A stretch of 39,857 nucleotides of DNA, taken from assembly GCA_002687185.1 (NCBI GenBank), contig NYZO01000070.1, positions 1 to 39,857 of the forward strand, written 5' to 3'. A model generated the notes under the pieces. The model made no database searches. It was not told the DNA's origin and was given only the letters and a program-made list of their open reading frames with translations. Shown here piece by piece: positions 28,243 to 38,267 of the stretch (position 1 is its first letter; each line of letters begins with the position of its first letter). Made by a program: the position numbers and the translations under genes. The DNA comes from an archaeon. GTDB taxonomy: Archaea > Nanobdellota > Nanobdellia > SCGC-AAA011-G17 > GW2011-AR20.

Positions 28243-28563
28243 TTACTTAACTAAATTAACTACAAAACACTTTTTATCAGGTACAGAAACATAGACTTCT
28301 TCTCCTCCTTTAAGTTTCAGGCTTCTTGCGACATCTCGATTTATGTACATTCCTAACCGTCCGTGTGATAGTTTTATTATTTTTTGTTTTATTTTCAGTG
28401 TCATTTCTTTTTCTTTTATTTCATTAATGGCTTTATGTATTGACTTTTCTTCGAAATCAAAATATCCGCATGAACCACATTGGAAGCTGGTTACTGGACT
28501 TTTCGCATCTTGGATAGTCACTTTAATTTTTTTCATACTTTTGTTACATTTAGGGCATTTCAT
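28243..28563 (-). CDS. Zinc-ribbon plus AbrB/SpoVT-like DNA-binding domain protein
   Basis: 106 aa; CPKCNKSM...CGSCGYF zinc ribbon followed by IIKLSHGRLGMYINRDVARSLKLKGGEEVYVSV (AbrB-like). Confidence 0.75.
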   Translation of the reverse strand: MKCPKCNKSMKKIKVTIQDAKSPVTSFQCGSCGYFDFEEKSIHKAINEIKEKEMTLKIKQKIIKLSHGRLGMYINRDVARSLKLKGGEEVYVSVPDKKCFVVNLVK

Positions 28564-29052
28564 TTTATCTTCACATTAATTACATATAATATCTCTTTTT
28601 TGAGTTGACACAAGATATATATTCTCTCATTTTCGATTTGAATTTTATTTTCTTTTATTTTTTATGGTATATATCAAACGAATTAATTTATTCCAATCCA
28701 GATTTCCTTTATGGTGTTCCTCGAAGTGTTTAGTTCTTCTGATTTCTTTCCAATACATAATTTCACTTGACTCTTAATTAATAGTCTTTAATACTATAAA
28801 AGTCTTCCTCTTTTTTCAGATAGGTTCACTTCAATAAATACATTTTTCAATCGAGTCCGAAAGAATGGTTAGCTGAGATGGAAGATTTTCGAAGTAGATT
28901 ACATCAATCGGAAGTTTTCTATTTTTGAGATAGTTTGATGAGTGTAAAATCAGTCTCTCGACAAAGAAAGTCCTCATCTTTTAATAAAATACACTTTGTT
29001 TTTAGTTAACATTGATCGGTTGATTTGGTCTGGTTGTTAACATAGATTTCTA

Positions 29053-30078
29053 TCAGGAAGAGGCTTGTTGTTCGAGGGTAATGGATGTTACTAGATAATC
29101 TTTAACTGCCTTTTTATATTCTTCAAAATCATTGTATGTTGTACCTAATACTCTTCCATCCAAATCGTAATTTTGTACTAATGCTTCTCGGGCTGGTCGA
29201 GAAAACATATCATCTTCTCCACTTCTGTAATCAAAATCTATTCCATATGCAACTGCTTGAAGGAATTTTCCCAATCCTTTGTTAACTTCGAGCAGTGTTG
29301 CATCCACTACACCGGACGTTCCTTTTGAGCTCAATTTCAGGTACACTTTCTTTTTCATTTCAGTTCCTAGATGTATTTGTTCTAGTTCTTCATGGGCTTT
29401 ATTTGTTTCAAATCTCTTTACCCCTCTTCTGGCTAGTTGTGTTCTTGTTTGCCATTTCATTTGACTAAAGATTAAATTTTTTGTCCACGCCTCAACATCG
29501 GATATTTCTTCACGGTCTCGTCTGACGCTGTATTCCTTGTCTCTTCCAGGGTTAACGTAACTTGAAGACACAACGAGACTAATACCTTCGGTTATATCTG
29601 GAAATTCTTGCGGCTTAGAAAATACTTTTTCTTTTTGTACTCGTCCCGCGTCAAGTCCCTTTTCGATAAAGAAAGGTATTACCGGATTTATGGTCGGGAC
29701 ATCATTGGCATATGATAAATTAATAGTAGTTTGTATATCTTGCATTAAAATATTCATTTGATTGACTGTATTTATTAATTGTTCGGTCTTTGATCTATAT
29801 CGTTCTAATGGTTGTTGTATTTCTTGAATGGATGAACCTAGATTTTGCATTTGTTCATGGTTTTTTTTCATATATTCATAAATCTTAGGCTGGCATTGTG
29901 TTAATGTTAAAATTTCGGATAAAATTAAGTCCATCTTTTCTAAATCTTTTTGGTTTGCAGTGTCAGTTTGACCGTACTGGTGCTGTATGATTATCTCAAG
30001 TTTAGCTAATCTTTCGCATAGTTCATCGTGTTCTTTTCTACGTCTAAATAAGAAGTCCCATAGTGCCATACTAATCAA
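29053..30078 (-). CDS. Hypothetical coiled-coil protein
   Basis: 341 aa; coiled-coil N-terminal half; start MISMALWDF or internal MALWDF; no family recognised. Confidence 0.55.
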   Translation of the reverse strand: MISMALWDFLFRRRKEHDELCERLAKLEIIIQHQYGQTDTANQKDLEKMDLILSEILTLTQCQPKIYEYMKKNHEQMQNLGSSIQEIQQPLERYRSKTEQLINTVNQMNILMQDIQTTINLSYANDVPTINPVIPFFIEKGLDAGRVQKEKVFSKPQEFPDITEGISLVVSSSYVNPGRDKEYSVRRDREEISDVEAWTKNLIFSQMKWQTRTQLARRGVKRFETNKAHEELEQIHLGTEMKKKVYLKLSSKGTSGVVDATLLEVNKGLGKFLQAVAYGIDFDYRSGEDDMFSRPAREALVQNYDLDGRVLGTTYNDFEEYKKAVKDYLVTSITLEQQASS

Positions 30079-30221
30079 AATATACGGTCAAATAAGGTTT
30101 TAAAAAGATTTTTCTTCTGTCAATTGGTCTATATAACCTGTACATAAACCTTCCTTTTCAATATTTTTCTACAAGCCTCCCCACTACTTTTATATAGAAG
30201 TCTATGAACTAGTTATTTTTT

Positions 30222-30692
30222 ATGGGGAGAAGGAAGAAGATAACTAAGGTACATGTTATTCGTCAAAAACGCATCCGTGACGCGCTTCTTGTAACTTTCA
30301 TTTTATTAATTGTTTCGGGTTTTTTTTTATTTAGCCCGGTTAATTTTGTAGGTCTTGTTGTGCAGCCGTTTACTAACACGTCTATTACAAACATTTCTAA
30401 CAGCTCTGACGCTCCTGTTTTAAGTGCTAATGATACTTTTAGCGCACCTGCGGTTGAGACTCCAACTACTTCTGAATTGATTGAATCATTCATTGATACA
30501 TCCACTGACGCGATCATTGTTGGCAAACCTGTTAAATGGAAACGGACTTTAAATTTATCTGAACAATCCAATAATCTTAACATTGAACTACCTCCCGAGT
30601 CTGAAAATATTTCTATCAAAAAAGTAGTGAATGAACAAGAAGTGACTGTAGAAGATTTTTCTATTTCTGATCCTAGTAAACTTGCTAATTGA
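30222..30692 (+). CDS. Single-pass membrane-anchored surface protein (possibly a truncated large surface protein)
   Basis: 156 aa; basic N-terminus plus TM (ALLVTFILLIVSGFFLFSPVNFVGLVV), then Thr/Ser/Asn-rich exterior with sequons. Confidence 0.55.
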   Translation: MGRRKKITKVHVIRQKRIRDALLVTFILLIVSGFFLFSPVNFVGLVVQPFTNTSITNISNSSDAPVLSANDTFSAPAVETPTTSELIESFIDTSTDAIIVGKPVKWKRTLNLSEQSNNLNIELPPESENISIKKVVNEQEVTVEDFSISDPSKLAN

Positions 30693-30769
30693 TTGTTTTA
30701 GTGTATAGGACACACAACAGCTCAAAGGGTTATCGTTATTTATATATAATAGAGGGTATATCTATTGCT

Positions 30770-31822
30770 ATGCATCAAAAAAGAGGTCAGGTCGCCATGG
30801 AATTCTTGATGACTTATGGTTGGGCTATAATTATTATTTTACTTGCTGTTGCAGCGTTATGGTTACTCGGCGTTTTTAGTCCATCTGTTACAACAACATG
30901 CCAGATTGAGGCTCCGTTTACTTGCCAAGACGCAGTTATTTCAGATAACTCTATTATCATTAATCTTGGTACTGCTCAAACACAATCAGCAACAGTGACG
31001 AGTATAACTGTCAATGGCCAAGCGTGTCCAACCATTATTAACAGCGCACTAACACCTAACACAGTAACAACGGTCAAGTGTCTTGGTTTGACCCTTAAAG
31101 AAAAAGAGAAAACCGCTATCCAAATTACTACTTCATATAAAAAGAAAGGTGGCGGTTTAACGCATAGTGCTGAGGGCACAATCTCAGGCCAGGCAAGCCG
31201 CGGAAGTTATGTCTACGACAACGACCCAGATCTTCTCTTGGCCTACGACTTTGACGGCGGCCCTATCGACTTGACTGGAAACGGCTATTCAGCGACCTTG
31301 ACAGGCGGTGTTGATTGCACAGTCCAGGGTAAGCGTGGCAATGCTTGTTCATTTAACGGGACTGATTTAAACTATTACCAAATTTCACCAGTATCACCAG
31401 AACTGCCTGCGAGTAATTTTGCTTTTTCTTTTTGGTTTTATTTAGACAACGACGCAGTCTCAAGGGGCGTTTGGCAATATTTACTCCACCCATCAGGATT
31501 CAGGTTATATCAACATGATGGTGACAATCAGCTCTATTTTTATAACACTGGCGCGCAGTTAATCGGGTGGGCTCCATCAAGTGGGGAGTGGCATCATTTG
31601 GCTTGTTCAGTTATTGCTGATGATAATGTTATTTGTTATGGTGATGGTCAGAAGAAGGCGATCAATCAGCCCACAGGAGGATTCACCTCAAGTTCACAAA
31701 TAACTCTTACGACAACTAGCTCTGGCGGAAACGATTTGCCCATGGACGGAAAACTTGATGAGTTGGCTATCTATACACGCGTGTTAACTGACGAAGAGAT
31801 GATCGAACATTCTAAATTATAG
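30770..31822 (+). CDS. Archaeal class III signal peptide (pilin-like) protein with C-terminal LamG domain
   Basis: Likely start ATG 30770: MHQKRGQVAMEFLMTYGWAIIIILLAVAALWLLGVF (pilin-type signal, QxxxE), and C-terminal LLLAYDFDGGPIDLTGNGYSATLTG...WHHLACSVIADDNVICYGDG...DELAIYTRVLTDEEM (LamG/ConA-like). Confidence 0.85.
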   Translation: MHQKRGQVAMEFLMTYGWAIIIILLAVAALWLLGVFSPSVTTTCQIEAPFTCQDAVISDNSIIINLGTAQTQSATVTSITVNGQACPTIINSALTPNTVTTVKCLGLTLKEKEKTAIQITTSYKKKGGGLTHSAEGTISGQASRGSYVYDNDPDLLLAYDFDGGPIDLTGNGYSATLTGGVDCTVQGKRGNACSFNGTDLNYYQISPVSPELPASNFAFSFWFYLDNDAVSRGVWQYLLHPSGFRLYQHDGDNQLYFYNTGAQLIGWAPSSGEWHHLACSVIADDNVICYGDGQKKAINQPTGGFTSSSQITLTTTSSGGNDLPMDGKLDELAIYTRVLTDEEMIEHSKL

Positions 31823-32362
31823 CCCAGGATTAATATCCTCTATCTTGGTGCTTAGTATATTTGTCAAATACCTAAATATCACGACCATGAATACTAGATT
31901 CTTTTTCTGTCCAAAATGAGATTAATTTATAGTTTAGTTTATATTTTTTCAGTCCTTTATGTCACTGTATGCACTATTTTTATGGTACTTAATCTCACAA
32001 TTTAAACTTGATTTATGGTCTATAATCTAAACAGTTATCTTTTTTTTGCTAAATGCATATAAAGGATTGAGGAGCATCTAGATCTCTATATCTTTTTTAT
32101 AGTTTAGTTAAATTAAATAGGTCTACTTACAAACTAAGTATTAATCCTACTTTTCTTGTTCTAATCATTAATTTGTTATGTTTAATCTTACCTTATGGTC
32201 TAAAACTCGTACTATTCTATTTAAACTCATCAATTTATCCATATTTAACTTCTTTTACTCTATTATTTCTTACTTTAGACTTTAAAATACTTACAAAACT
32301 TGTATTTTTCCGAAATGCTTATAAATGAATTATGTGTTTAAATTAGCAGAGGAAAGGGACCG

Positions 32363-32932
32363 TTGAAAAAGAAAAAAGAGGGTAAGTCTAATGGAGAGAC
32401 TCGTTTAGCTAATGAAGGAGCTCTCCGACGGCACCTTTCCAAACAAAACCCGACAAAAGTTCTTGAAACGCTTATTCAGCAATTAAAGGTTGATTATCAA
32501 TTCTCAGATGATGATATTTTGGCTTTAGTTAATAAAGAAGACGAGATACTTATCCCTGTATCTTTGTTTACGCACAACCCTTGCACGGTCCTACAAGCAA
32601 CGGTTAAATTCCTCAAAGACGAGCGTTTCTTAAGCTTTAGCGAGATTGGCAAACAATTGAATCGAAACGAACGCTCGATCTGGGGCACGTATAAAGGTGC
32701 TAGCGAGGCTTTAGGTGGTAATTTAATTCTTCGGCCAAGCAAGCTGTTCGTCCCAATGTCTGTATTTGCAAAAGAGCAATTATCTGCCCTCGAATCGGTG
32801 GTCACTTTCCTCAAAGAGCACCATCATTTGCAGCTGAGCGTAATTGCTAAATTGCTATCTAGGGACAATCGTACGATCTGGACGGTTTATGATCGGGCTA
32901 AGAAAAAGCGTGGAGGTGATAGTGATGCCTAA
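32363..32932 (+). CDS. Putative DNA-binding protein with duplicated helix-turn-helix module
   Basis: TTG start. Two similar modules: LSFSEIGKQLNRNERSIWGTYKGA and LQLSVIAKLLSRDNRTIWTVYDRA. Confidence 0.7.
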   Translation: MKKKKEGKSNGETRLANEGALRRHLSKQNPTKVLETLIQQLKVDYQFSDDDILALVNKEDEILIPVSLFTHNPCTVLQATVKFLKDERFLSFSEIGKQLNRNERSIWGTYKGASEALGGNLILRPSKLFVPMSVFAKEQLSALESVVTFLKEHHHLQLSVIAKLLSRDNRTIWTVYDRAKKKRGGDSDA

Positions 32933-35900
32933 ACGCAAAAAATCTTGGATAGAACAACAAAACTCTCTTTCTTTAGTGGGTGGTTCGATTGGTCTCTTAC
33001 TTGTTGTACTACTAAGTGCTTTGTTTTTGTCTGATCTATCTCTGACTGGTTTTGCTGTGGTTGAAGAACAAGAGAATGTATCTTTAGTAATTAAAGAGGC
33101 TGTAGAAGACGTTGTTATTGAGTATGAAACACCGGCTCCTTATACGGTTGAAGAAGAAATTGGTAGTGAACATACGAAAACAAAAAGAGTGACGGTTGTG
33201 TCTGATGCTTCAATTCATTACGAGAACGTTGTAGCTTTCACTGAGTTACCAAACGTTGATCCGTCTCAAGTTCGTATCTATTGGCACCAGGTAAAAGTAG
33301 ATGAAAATGTGACCGGAACTAATTTGACTAACGCGACTGGAAACTTGACTGAGTCAAATCTAACTCTCGTTAATGAAACGCAGATAAATAACATTACTAA
33401 TGTGACCGTGCCACTACCTGAAGTATTGGTCCCTGGCAATGAGTCTGTTGGAGACAACTTAACAATTGAAAATGAAACATTGTTTGTAAACGTCACTCCT
33501 ATTGAGAATATTACCTTGCCTCCAATTGAAATCTTACCAACGAATGAGACTGACCAAACAGAAGAAGATGTAAATACAACTGACCCAGTTGAGAGTGGAC
33601 CGATAGAAGAGCCTAGTAATACTACCGTGCCACAAGAAGCAGATGAGCCTACTGATGACGGGGAAAAGCAAGAAGACGAGGATGAGTCAGGGGACGAGGA
33701 GACAGACGAGGTAGAAGATGAGCAAGACGAAGAAGACGATGAGGAATCAGAAGAAGTAGAAGAAGAGGAAGCTGACGAAGAAGAGATAGAAGAGTCTGAA
33801 GATGAAGCAGAGGAGGAAGACCAAGAAGTAGCCACAACACAAGAAGAACCAATACTTATCTCAACACCGGTTCCAGAAACTATAACAACAGCTGCGGTTA
33901 AGTCAGTCACTCAAGACGATCTATTCTCTTGGTTCTTAGATAATGTCTGGTCCATTGATACAGGAATAACAGGACAAGTAACGACTGAACTCACTCCACA
34001 GCAAGAAGTAATCCAGAATCCATCCGAAGAAATAATCGACAAGTTAATCACTAACGAGTCTAGTACAGGGTCAACTACAGAAACAGTAATAGAAAAAGTA
34101 GGCAATCAAACTGATCAGATAGAGCGTATCGATATAACAGAGAAGGCGGTATTCATAGACTTAAACAACGACGGTTTAGCAGACGCATTGTATTGGGTGG
34201 TACCACAATTATCAAACCAAACCTATGATGTTGAAATCTCTTTAGAAATCTTAACAGTTCAGAGTTATCCTACAGTCGGCGGCAATTGGACAGTTACGTT
34301 TAATACAACGGGCAAAGCAGACTTGACAATCATTGGAGTTAATGACACTACTTACACTGAAGTAGATCAAGACAGTGGAGCAACGGTAGATGATTTAACA
34401 TTCTTGGAATTGCAGTGTGGCAATCAAACCTTAAATTATTCCTATGTATTAACAAACGAATCACACATAACTCAAGCACAAGCAGTCGATCAGTCTTATG
34501 CGGTCAAAGGGGTTACGTACGCGAACTATAGCTGTAGCGATCTTGGTAGCGAAATTAGTTTAGTACACACAGTAGGGGTTCACGAGCTACAATTTACGTT
34601 CGGAAATCAAACAGCATACGCTTACAATGACGCGTCCAGTGTTCCAACACAAGCAATTCCAGAATTAGGTGCGCGTTTCAGAGAGCCACTCATTGACTAC
34701 TTCCATGGTGATGGATTAGTTGGTTTATGGGAATTCGAAAGAAACGCAACCGATTATTCAGGATTGGGAAACGATGGTACACCCACCGGAAGTGTGACAA
34801 ATACAACACAGGGTCGGATTGGTAACGCATATACTTTCGATGACACAGATGGTTACGTTGATAGTGGAAGGGATTCAAGTCTTGATTTTGGTACTGAGGA
34901 TTTTACTATTTCGTCATGGATAAAAATTAATCCAAATCAGGGTGGTATATCTCGTCAGATTGTAACTAAAGGCTCTCGTGGTGCTGGTGGAAAGTACTAT
35001 GGTTTATTTGTTGAAGTTAGTGGTCAAATTAAATTAGAACTTGATGATGACACTTCTCTAACGGGTGTTCTTGGCAACACTATCATTGAAAATAATACTT
35101 GGTATCATGTCGTTGCAGTAGCGGACAGAAGCGGAGATGGTACGGTATACTTAAATGGTGTTGTGGACAATACAGGTGATATTACCAGTGCAAGTCAAAC
35201 TATAGATGATACAGATAAGGATTTAGTAATCGGCGCAAGTTCCACCGATGAATCCAGTGGTTTTTTCAACGGCACAATCGACCATGTTGCAATTTGGAAC
35301 CGTAGCCTGTCAAGTGACGAAATTCATGATTTATACTCGTTCCATAACCGCACGTTCTCAAACCAAGACGTAACGGTTTCCCCACAAGAATTAAACGACA
35401 CTGACGGTGACGTAATAGTCTCAAGCTTTAAATGGTATAATCAGTCAGCATTAATCGCCAAGTCCGTTGACCCTAATGATCCAGACTTAGTTGGTTACTG
35501 GCCGTTTGATGACGGAAATACAAGTGACTTTTCACAACAAACTAATTTTGGGACGATTAATAACGATGGTCCTAAATGTAATCATGAAGGTAAAATGTTA
35601 GGTGGATGTTATTTTAATGGGACTATTGGTTATATTGAATCAGCATATGATGACAGTTTAAACTGGACCTCAATGGGTGGCGAATTTACATGGTCAGTAT
35701 GGATGAAAGTAAGAACTCCAAAGCAGTATCAATTAGTGAGGCAACAAAATTATATGTTTGGTTCAAATCTAGTTGGAGGGGACTGTTCCGGTGTTTCCCA
35801 AGTTGGTTTCAGAGTCGAAAGCGATGGGTGTGTAGCTTATACTGACACGGTGGAGAATGACAGGTGGTACCACTTAGTCGCTGTCGTAAATACAAGTTCT

Positions 35901-38081
35901 ATATATCTTTATCGAGATGGTTTAATTGATGTAATGAATATCTCTTTGAATTCAACGGGAACAAATAATGGTAGATCTTCAAGTGCAAGATTAGATATAG
36001 GTGGCCAAGGTTTTGGCGGTGGACATCAGGCCCTTGACGGTTGGATGGATGATGTAACACTTTGGAATAGGACTATATCATCTGATGAGATCGAGCAGTT
36101 ATATCGTGCAGGCCGTAGCGGCGGGTTTATTCTGAACCAAGAATACACTGAGCAAAGCGCTAACATAACTGTCGAATCAACTGTATGTGACGCAGATGTG
36201 TGTTCTGCATCGTTAAACAGTAGCGTAGGCATATCTGTTATTAACGAATTAAACATAAGCTTTGACACGTTAACACCTCTAAACAACACGTACCTCTCAA
36301 GCCCTACATTATATTTCAATTGGACAACACTCGGCACTGAGCTGGACACGTTCGTCGTTAATGTGTATAATGAGACTGACTTAGTCAACGAGACAAATGT
36401 AGCAAATACTATTAGAGAATTTAATATTAGCTTGAACGACGGAACGTACCAGTATAACGTATCTATTAACGACACGGCAGGGAAAGTGGTAGTCACTGAC
36501 TTTAGAAACGTGACCATAGACAATTCCACTCCAACAATCAGCTTCGCATCAGAGACACCAGCCAATAATTCTTATGTGGCAGGCCCTACTCTATACTTTA
36601 ACTGGACCATTACTGAAAACAATATTAACACTATTAGAGTGACGGTTTTAAATGAGACCGACGTATACAATTTCACTGAATACCAAAATCTCAGAAAAGA
36701 AGAATTTAATATAACATTACCTGAAGGCACTTACCAATTCAACGTATCGATTAATGACACATCAGGCAGCACAGCAGTAACTGATCTAAGAAACGTAACG
36801 GTAGACCAGACGGTTCCTGACATCGTCTTTGAAAACCAAACACCATCTAACAACACTAGATCAAACGAATCATGGTTATATATTAACTGGACCATTACTG
36901 AAAACAACATAGACACGATCACCGTAGTAGTCATAAACAACACAGACGTAGTTAACCATACAGAATACACAAACTTAACCTTAGATTATAACACAAGTTT
37001 AGTAGGGGATGCAACCGTCTACTTTAACGTCTCCATTAACGACACAGCAGGCAACCGTAACACAACACTACTACGAACGTACATCTTTGACACGTCAGCA
37101 CCAAACGTTACGTTCACTCAACCCACAGCAGGCAACGGCACAGTAACCTCTAACTTATCTTTAGAACTCAACGCAAGCATCACAGACAACAGTGACTTAG
37201 ACGAGTTCACCTTGAACTGGAACGGCACTAACTACACTTTCTATGACGACTCATTGGTCTTAATGCTTAACTTTGAGAATGTATCGGCTCTAGGCGAATC
37301 TTACAACAGCAGCAACGGCACACTGATCAAAGACCTAAGCTTACAAAAGAATAATGCAACGTTATTTGTAGGAGAAGACGCAAGCGGTAACTTCACAGAA
37401 GGCAAATACGGCAGCGCGTTCACGTTAGATGGACAAGATGATTACATTAACGTAACAGAACAGGGTAACTTAAATTTAACTTCGTTTAGTATAGAGTTTT
37501 GGTTCAGGCCACAAGTTGACTATAATATCAGTTCTCCAAACGCAAGCATTGTTGTACACTCAGATTACGATGTTATTTTAGTTAATGGCAGTATGCGTCT
37601 TAAATACAAAGAGGATGCAACAAGTAGTGTGCGTACTAATTGGACTAAGAACGAGTGGTATCATATATTAGCTACGTTCGACGGCGCTTCAAGTGTAGTT
37701 TATATTAACGGTATAGAAGACGCACGTACTATTTCCACTGCTTTCCTCTTCCAAAATTCAACCGGTGATAACCTAGCTTCATTTAGTGCATCTGGTAATA
37801 TTAGTTTGGTCGGTAGTTGTTTTACAGGTAGTTGCGACTTACCATCAGACAATGCAAGCTTAGTATTCCAAGACTCATCAGGTGAAACTATTGCGTACGT
37901 TAACTCAACCGGCGACTTTTGTATTGAGGACAGTGACTGCAGTTTCCATGATACTAGTTGTAGTGACCCAACTGACGGTTCTTTTATCATTCGGGACGTA
38001 ACGAGTACTATTGCGTCCTACATCAACAACACAGGAGGTTTATGTTTGCTCGGAACATTGCAAGAAAATGATACACCCTAA
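32925..38081 (+). CDS. Giant membrane-anchored surface protein: acidic linker, LamG domains, Ig-like repeats
   Basis: Likely start ATG 32925 (GGAGGTGA upstream, overlapping the HTH stop). N-terminal TM; acidic Glu/Asp tract (about 33640-33830); LamG-like domains (GLVGLWEFERNATDYSG..., DLVGYWPFDDGNTSD..., LVLMLNFENVSALG...); many N-x-S/T sequons. Confidence 0.85.
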   Translation: MPKRKKSWIEQQNSLSLVGGSIGLLLVVLLSALFLSDLSLTGFAVVEEQENVSLVIKEAVEDVVIEYETPAPYTVEEEIGSEHTKTKRVTVVSDASIHYENVVAFTELPNVDPSQVRIYWHQVKVDENVTGTNLTNATGNLTESNLTLVNETQINNITNVTVPLPEVLVPGNESVGDNLTIENETLFVNVTPIENITLPPIEILPTNETDQTEEDVNTTDPVESGPIEEPSNTTVPQEADEPTDDGEKQEDEDESGDEETDEVEDEQDEEDDEESEEVEEEEADEEEIEESEDEAEEEDQEVATTQEEPILISTPVPETITTAAVKSVTQDDLFSWFLDNVWSIDTGITGQVTTELTPQQEVIQNPSEEIIDKLITNESSTGSTTETVIEKVGNQTDQIERIDITEKAVFIDLNNDGLADALYWVVPQLSNQTYDVEISLEILTVQSYPTVGGNWTVTFNTTGKADLTIIGVNDTTYTEVDQDSGATVDDLTFLELQCGNQTLNYSYVLTNESHITQAQAVDQSYAVKGVTYANYSCSDLGSEISLVHTVGVHELQFTFGNQTAYAYNDASSVPTQAIPELGARFREPLIDYFHGDGLVGLWEFERNATDYSGLGNDGTPTGSVTNTTQGRIGNAYTFDDTDGYVDSGRDSSLDFGTEDFTISSWIKINPNQGGISRQIVTKGSRGAGGKYYGLFVEVSGQIKLELDDDTSLTGVLGNTIIENNTWYHVVAVADRSGDGTVYLNGVVDNTGDITSASQTIDDTDKDLVIGASSTDESSGFFNGTIDHVAIWNRSLSSDEIHDLYSFHNRTFSNQDVTVSPQELNDTDGDVIVSSFKWYNQSALIAKSVDPNDPDLVGYWPFDDGNTSDFSQQTNFGTINNDGPKCNHEGKMLGGCYFNGTIGYIESAYDDSLNWTSMGGEFTWSVWMKVRTPKQYQLVRQQNYMFGSNLVGGDCSGVSQVGFRVESDGCVAYTDTVENDRWYHLVAVVNTSSIYLYRDGLIDVMNISLNSTGTNNGRSSSARLDIGGQGFGGGHQALDGWMDDVTLWNRTISSDEIEQLYRAGRSGGFILNQEYTEQSANITVESTVCDADVCSASLNSSVGISVINELNISFDTLTPLNNTYLSSPTLYFNWTTLGTELDTFVVNVYNETDLVNETNVANTIREFNISLNDGTYQYNVSINDTAGKVVVTDFRNVTIDNSTPTISFASETPANNSYVAGPTLYFNWTITENNINTIRVTVLNETDVYNFTEYQNLRKEEFNITLPEGTYQFNVSINDTSGSTAVTDLRNVTVDQTVPDIVFENQTPSNNTRSNESWLYINWTITENNIDTITVVVINNTDVVNHTEYTNLTLDYNTSLVGDATVYFNVSINDTAGNRNTTLLRTYIFDTSAPNVTFTQPTAGNGTVTSNLSLELNASITDNSDLDEFTLNWNGTNYTFYDDSLVLMLNFENVSALGESYNSSNGTLIKDLSLQKNNATLFVGEDASGNFTEGKYGSAFTLDGQDDYINVTEQGNLNLTSFSIEFWFRPQVDYNISSPNASIVVHSDYDVILVNGSMRLKYKEDATSSVRTNWTKNEWYHILATFDGASSVVYINGIEDARTISTAFLFQNSTGDNLASFSASGNISLVGSCFTGSCDLPSDNASLVFQDSSGETIAYVNSTGDFCIEDSDCSFHDTSCSDPTDGSFIIRDVTSTIASYINNTGGLCLLGTLQENDTP
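36245..37100 (+). repeat. Tandem Ig-like repeats, about 285 bp each
   Basis: Successive units near 36247, 36530, 36815 and 37100, sharing ..P.I.F...TP.NN....P.LYFNWTITENNI.T..V.V.N.TDV...EY.NL....YN.SL..GT..FNVSINDT.G. Confidence 0.8.
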
Positions 38082-38267
38082 TAACTCTCAACAAACAAAA
38101 TCACTGTGTTCGTCTATTCATACGTATCACATCCAAAAAAACACACAAGGATGGTTTAAGTCAAACTGTTTGACTGAGTCGTCTGAGTTAGTCGTGGGTA
38201 GGGGTGTGGAACAATGAACAAAAAAAACATATTAGAAAAATTAATCTTCTTGGAGGTTTTAAGAAAG

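Noticed and set aside
28860-28990. Possible C/D box RNA (TTGATGA C-box-like)
   Set aside because: No properly placed D box (CTGA) downstream; insufficient support.
33278-33910. 210-aa Ser-rich minus-strand ORF
   Set aside because: Low-complexity antisense shadow of the Glu/Asp-rich region of the giant surface protein.
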